Position numbers and translations under genes: made by a program. DNA of 64,000 nucleotides from G963665405 sp963665405 (GTDB lineage Bacteria; Chloroflexota; Dehalococcoidia; Lucifugimonadales; G963665405). The notes below the pieces were generated by a model, which was not told the DNA's origin, did no database searches, and saw only the letters and a list, made by a program, of their open reading frames with translations. The DNA is taken from positions 1,116,001 to 1,180,000 of the forward strand of contig OY762261.2 in NCBI GenBank assembly GCA_963665405.2. Direction: 5' to 3'. Of the stretch, positions 61,467 through 64,000 are shown in pieces. Position 1 is the first letter of the stretch. The number at the start of each line of letters is the position of its first letter.

Positions 61467-62651
61467 GTGAATAAACCAAAACGAAGGGCACGCGGAACGG
61501 CGGTCCGGGCTGCCGTCTTGGCCACCGCGGGCGGGGTCTTGTTAGCGTTGGTCCTGGCTGCCTGCGGAGGCGGGACGCCTAACGTCGCGGTGGTGCTTCC
61601 CGCCCCGGCCGAGACCGCTGAGCCGGCGGGGGCGGGAGACGCGGCCCCCCTTCCGGCTTCCGAGGCGGGCCGTCCCAGCGGCTCATATGGGTTCTCGCAT
61701 TACTTCTTCGAGGAGCTGGGAGGCGAGGTCGTCAACACCCTGGTGGAGGGGCCAAAGGGCGCGCAGGTCCGGTCCACGCTCTCGTACGCGGACCTGAAGC
61801 GACTATACGATAGTGGAGATCAGCCCCCGCGGGAGCTGGGCATATCCCGAGAGGAATTGGGGACGCTGGTACGCCAGCTGGATACGGTGCGGCAGGCCAC
61901 CGAGAAATATCAGGACATACGCGTGGCCATATCCGAGGGATACGTGTTCACGACCGACGACGTCCCGAACATGGGGGCCCACCTGGTGCACCCAGAACGG
62001 ACAATTGACGGAGAGTTCGACCCGTCGGAGCCTGAGTTCTTGCTGTACACCCCGCACGGAGATGACGATTGGGAGCTGGTGGGCACCGGCTTCATCCTTC
62101 CCACTGGACTCGTGGGCCCGGACCATCCCGCCGGTTTCGCTGGCCCCCTGGACAACTGGCACGTGCACTACAGCCTGTGCATCGGGGATCCCGCCAGGAC
62201 TCGTTCGGCAGCCAAAGATGAGTGCGAGGCCCGGGGCGGCAATTGGGTGGCGTCGTTCGGCTGGATGATCCATACGTACGTGTGGGAGGACAATCCTTTA
62301 GGGGTGTTCAGCATGTGGAACCCCAACATACCGCCCGTGGCGTCGGCGGCTACTTTCAAGGACACCCAAACCATACATACCCGTGAGGGCGATGAAGCCG
62401 ACGTGGTCATCGAAAACTTCAATCACCCCGAGGTGCGGGTTAAGGCCGGAGAGACGGTGTTCTGGACCAACGTGGACGGCGTGTCTCACACCGTTACCTC
62501 GGCGGCCCAGGGCGTCCCCGAAGATGCATTCGATTCGGGGTACATCGGACCGGGCCAGTCCTTCGCCCTTAGGTTCGACCGGCCGGGAGAGTACTCCTAC
62601 ACCTGTACGGTGCATCCCCAGATGAACGGAACGGTGATCGTCACCGGGTAG
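61467..62651 (+). CDS. Lipoprotein with C-terminal plastocyanin-like (blue copper) domain
   Basis: 394 residues. GTG start, signal peptide with lipobox LVLAAC (Cys about 33) then Gly/Pro-rich linker. The middle, about residues 75-285, is an uncharacterised domain with NWHVHYSLC and FGWMIHTYVW, His-rich and perhaps metal binding. The last 90 residues are a cupredoxin: His in GVSHTVTS, then YTCTVHPQMNGTV supplies Cys, His and Met, the full type 1 copper set. Likely an extracytoplasmic electron carrier. Start GTG 61467, with GGGAGA upstream. Confidence 0.82.
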   Translation: MNKPKRRARGTAVRAAVLATAGGVLLALVLAACGGGTPNVAVVLPAPAETAEPAGAGDAAPLPASEAGRPSGSYGFSHYFFEELGGEVVNTLVEGPKGAQVRSTLSYADLKRLYDSGDQPPRELGISREELGTLVRQLDTVRQATEKYQDIRVAISEGYVFTTDDVPNMGAHLVHPERTIDGEFDPSEPEFLLYTPHGDDDWELVGTGFILPTGLVGPDHPAGFAGPLDNWHVHYSLCIGDPARTRSAAKDECEARGGNWVASFGWMIHTYVWEDNPLGVFSMWNPNIPPVASAATFKDTQTIHTREGDEADVVIENFNHPEVRVKAGETVFWTNVDGVSHTVTSAAQGVPEDAFDSGYIGPGQSFALRFDRPGEYSYTCTVHPQMNGTVIVTG

Positions 62652-62786
62652 CCGGTCCGGGTCCTGTTCGAATTGGGTCACCCGCCTTACACGGAGATCC
62701 CCTCCGTGTCGCGCGGTCCGGTATGCGAAGTGGCGGTTTAACTGCGCGGCCGTCATAATGTGCCCGTAAAGCAGGAGGGACGAGGA

Positions 62787-63389
62787 ATGAGGGTCTCAGG
62801 TCTGGGAAGGGGCCGGAGGGTGGAGCTTCCAGCAATGCTCTGCGTCCTGGTCATGACCGCTGTGCTGGTAGGCTGCGGCGGGGGCGGTGAGACCACGGCG
62901 CCCGCCGCCGACGGGGAGGCCACTCCGCTCAAGCGTAATCTGTCCGGGGCCACGGTTGAGGCGGGCACCCCCGCCGCCAAGGCGGGCACCCCCGACGTGC
63001 CCCCGATTCCCAGCCAGATCGGAGACTGCGTCATCGAGCCCAAGACCGAGTGTCCGGGAGCCGACCTGCGGGGCGCCGGACTCGGCTTCCGGTCCTTCGG
63101 CTTCGGTGCCGGCGTCCGCGCCAAGCTGGCGGGCGCAAATCTGCAGGGCGCCGACCTGACGGGCGCGGACCTCTTCTCGGCAGATCTCGCCTCCGCCGAT
63201 CTGCGCAGGGCCAACCTGACCGACGCCAACCTCGCGGGGGCCGACCTGTTCCAGGCCGACCTGCGGGAGGCCGATCTGACGGGCGCGGACCTCTCTTTCG
63301 CAGATCTGGAAGAGGCCAGACTGGACGGAGCGACATTCTGCAACACCACCATGCCCGACGCCACGGTGAACAGCGAGAGCTGTCCGTAG
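62787..63389 (+). CDS. Pentapeptide-repeat lipoprotein
   Basis: 200 residues. Lipobox in VMTAVLVGCGGGG (Cys about 30), Ala/Pro-rich linker, then about 15 tandem pentapeptides of the A(D/N)LxX type (GADLTGADLFSADLASADLR..) from residue about 100 to 190, which form a right-handed beta-helix. Ends with FCNTTMPDATVNSESCP, where two cysteines may form a disulfide cap. ATG 62787 with GAGGAGGG-like AGGAGGG upstream. The role is unknown; such proteins can mimic DNA or serve as spacers. Confidence 0.82.
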   Translation: MRVSGLGRGRRVELPAMLCVLVMTAVLVGCGGGGETTAPAADGEATPLKRNLSGATVEAGTPAAKAGTPDVPPIPSQIGDCVIEPKTECPGADLRGAGLGFRSFGFGAGVRAKLAGANLQGADLTGADLFSADLASADLRRANLTDANLAGADLFQADLREADLTGADLSFADLEEARLDGATFCNTTMPDATVNSESCP

Positions 63390-63482
63390 CAAGACGCTCG
63401 CGATGAGGGCGGCGGGTGGCTGCCGGGTCCCACCCCGTCTTGACCGCCGCCTGCAGGTCGCTGACACTCCTGGCCCCCTTCC

Positions 63483-63574
63483 CGGCAAGCGAGGGGGCTG
63501 ATATCTGAGGGACACCCCATCCCTCCGCGGAAGGACCGGCAAACGGGCCTCGCCCCTCTGCACATCCCGTATGC
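63483..63574 (-). repeat. Family A repeat, copy 9 (reverse)
   Basis: The minus strand reads GTGCAGAGGGGCGAGGCCCG, TTTGCCGGTCCTTCCGCGGA, GGGATGGGGTGTCCCTCAGA. The TCCTTCCGCGGAGGGA insert matches the extra hairpin of family B copy 4. The rest of the 381-base gap 63390-63770 shows no gene; a GGCGAC-CCGT-GTCGCC hairpin lies at 63667-63682. Confidence 0.8.
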
Positions 63575-63770
63575 GTTGCATCGAAACGGCGGAGCGCCGT
63601 GGGTATGGGCCGGGGTGCTATCATGAATAGGGAGCTTTCGCGTTGAAGCCCCCTGTCCTCCTACGCGGCGACCCGTGTCGCCGGCTCGGCTTGTACTGCT
63701 GAAGATCAAGCACATCGTCTCCGTGTAGGAGCTCAATGAGATCGATAGTTCAGATAGGAAAGCCGCGGAA

Positions 63771-64000
63771 TTGACTCACGCCCAGTCGAACAACGGAATA
63801 CGAAACATCGCCATCATCGCCCACGTCGATCATGGCAAGACTACTCTGGTGGATGCCCTGCTCAAGCAGGGGCAGGTGTTCCGCGCCTACCAGGAGGTCG
63901 GAACGCTGATCATGGACTCGAACCCTCTGGAACGGGAGCGGGGCATCACGATTCTCGCCAAGAACACCTCTGTCACCTACAAGGGAACGAAGATCAATAT
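63771..64000 (+). CDS. typA: Ribosome-associated GTPase TypA/BipA (5' part, cut by window)
   Basis: First 76 codons. IRNIAIIAHVDHGKTTLVDA (G1 motif), then LERERGITILAKN (G2/switch I), exactly the TypA/BipA N-terminus. The start is probably TTG 63771, since an in-frame TAG at 63726 limits extension and no ATG or GTG lies between. The ribosome site is weak (GGAA). Continues past the window end. Confidence 0.9.
   Translation, partial: MTHAQSNNGIRNIAIIAHVDHGKTTLVDALLKQGQVFRAYQEVGTLIMDSNPLERERGITILAKNTSVTYKGTKIN

Overview
The window is a high-GC bacterial chromosome segment with dense, mostly single-copy housekeeping genes, frequent GTG/TTG starts and many 4-base gene overlaps. The most likely source is an uncultured member of Chloroflexota (Dehalococcoidia/SAR202-like). 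This rests on archaellum-type ATPase and platform genes in an otherwise bacterial genome, gene content (LexA, a GuaB3-like IMPDH, 2-oxoacid:ferredoxin oxidoreductase) and the abundant intergenic palindromes. The phylum call is an inference and was not tested by phylogeny.

Layout. 1-5361: end of an archaellum-like operon (flaH partial, flaI, flaJ, an acidic protein), then two small histidine-kinase-like proteins without ATPase domains. 5811-7796: a D-glutamate cyclase split over two genes. 7819-8552: a broken sigma factor. 8863-12139: hydrolase, zinc-type reductase and SDR, separated by repeats. 12319-19283: DNA repair (8-oxoguanine glycosylase, DinG-type helicase/exonuclease, PHP protein), a membrane protein, ispE and rsmA, with the SRP RNA upstream of rsmA. 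19785-29563: lepA, an Nmad3-like protein, queG, guaB, phzF, prmC-prfA and hisS. 30119-38788: rel, rpsT, lexA, tatA, tatC, tatB, maf, an RlmD-type methylase and lipA. 38825-45774: two tiny desulforedoxin-like proteins absent from ordinary ORF calling, an RTX-repeat protein, korB-korA, a CAP-domain protein and ccmB-ccmA.

45939-49553 is a queuosine cluster (queF-queC-queE). queC is interrupted by a complete 1.7-kb IS1380-type element with a perfect 5-bp target duplication, and it also carries a second, independent deletion. 49882-58226: a fumarylacetoacetase-family protein, a siroheme sulfite/nitrite reductase behind a structured leader, a chlorite dismutase/HemQ-family protein, a ThDP enzyme and two class III CoA-transferases, which together suggest a CoA-thioester lyase pathway.

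58411-59134 is the most unusual stretch. A normal tRNA-Ala(GGC) is followed by a tandem array of 5'-truncated tRNA copies (69-bp period). These keep the T arm and 3' acceptor strand but carry different, intact anticodon-like hairpins. A GIY-YIG nuclease pseudogene sits inside the array. The right end holds a class III cyclase/ATPase, a blue-copper lipoprotein, a pentapeptide-repeat lipoprotein and the start of typA.

Intergenic space is dominated by related two-hairpin repeats (families A and B, at least 12 copies) and a second palindromic family (C). One copy of family A supplies the C-terminus and stop codon of a protein gene.
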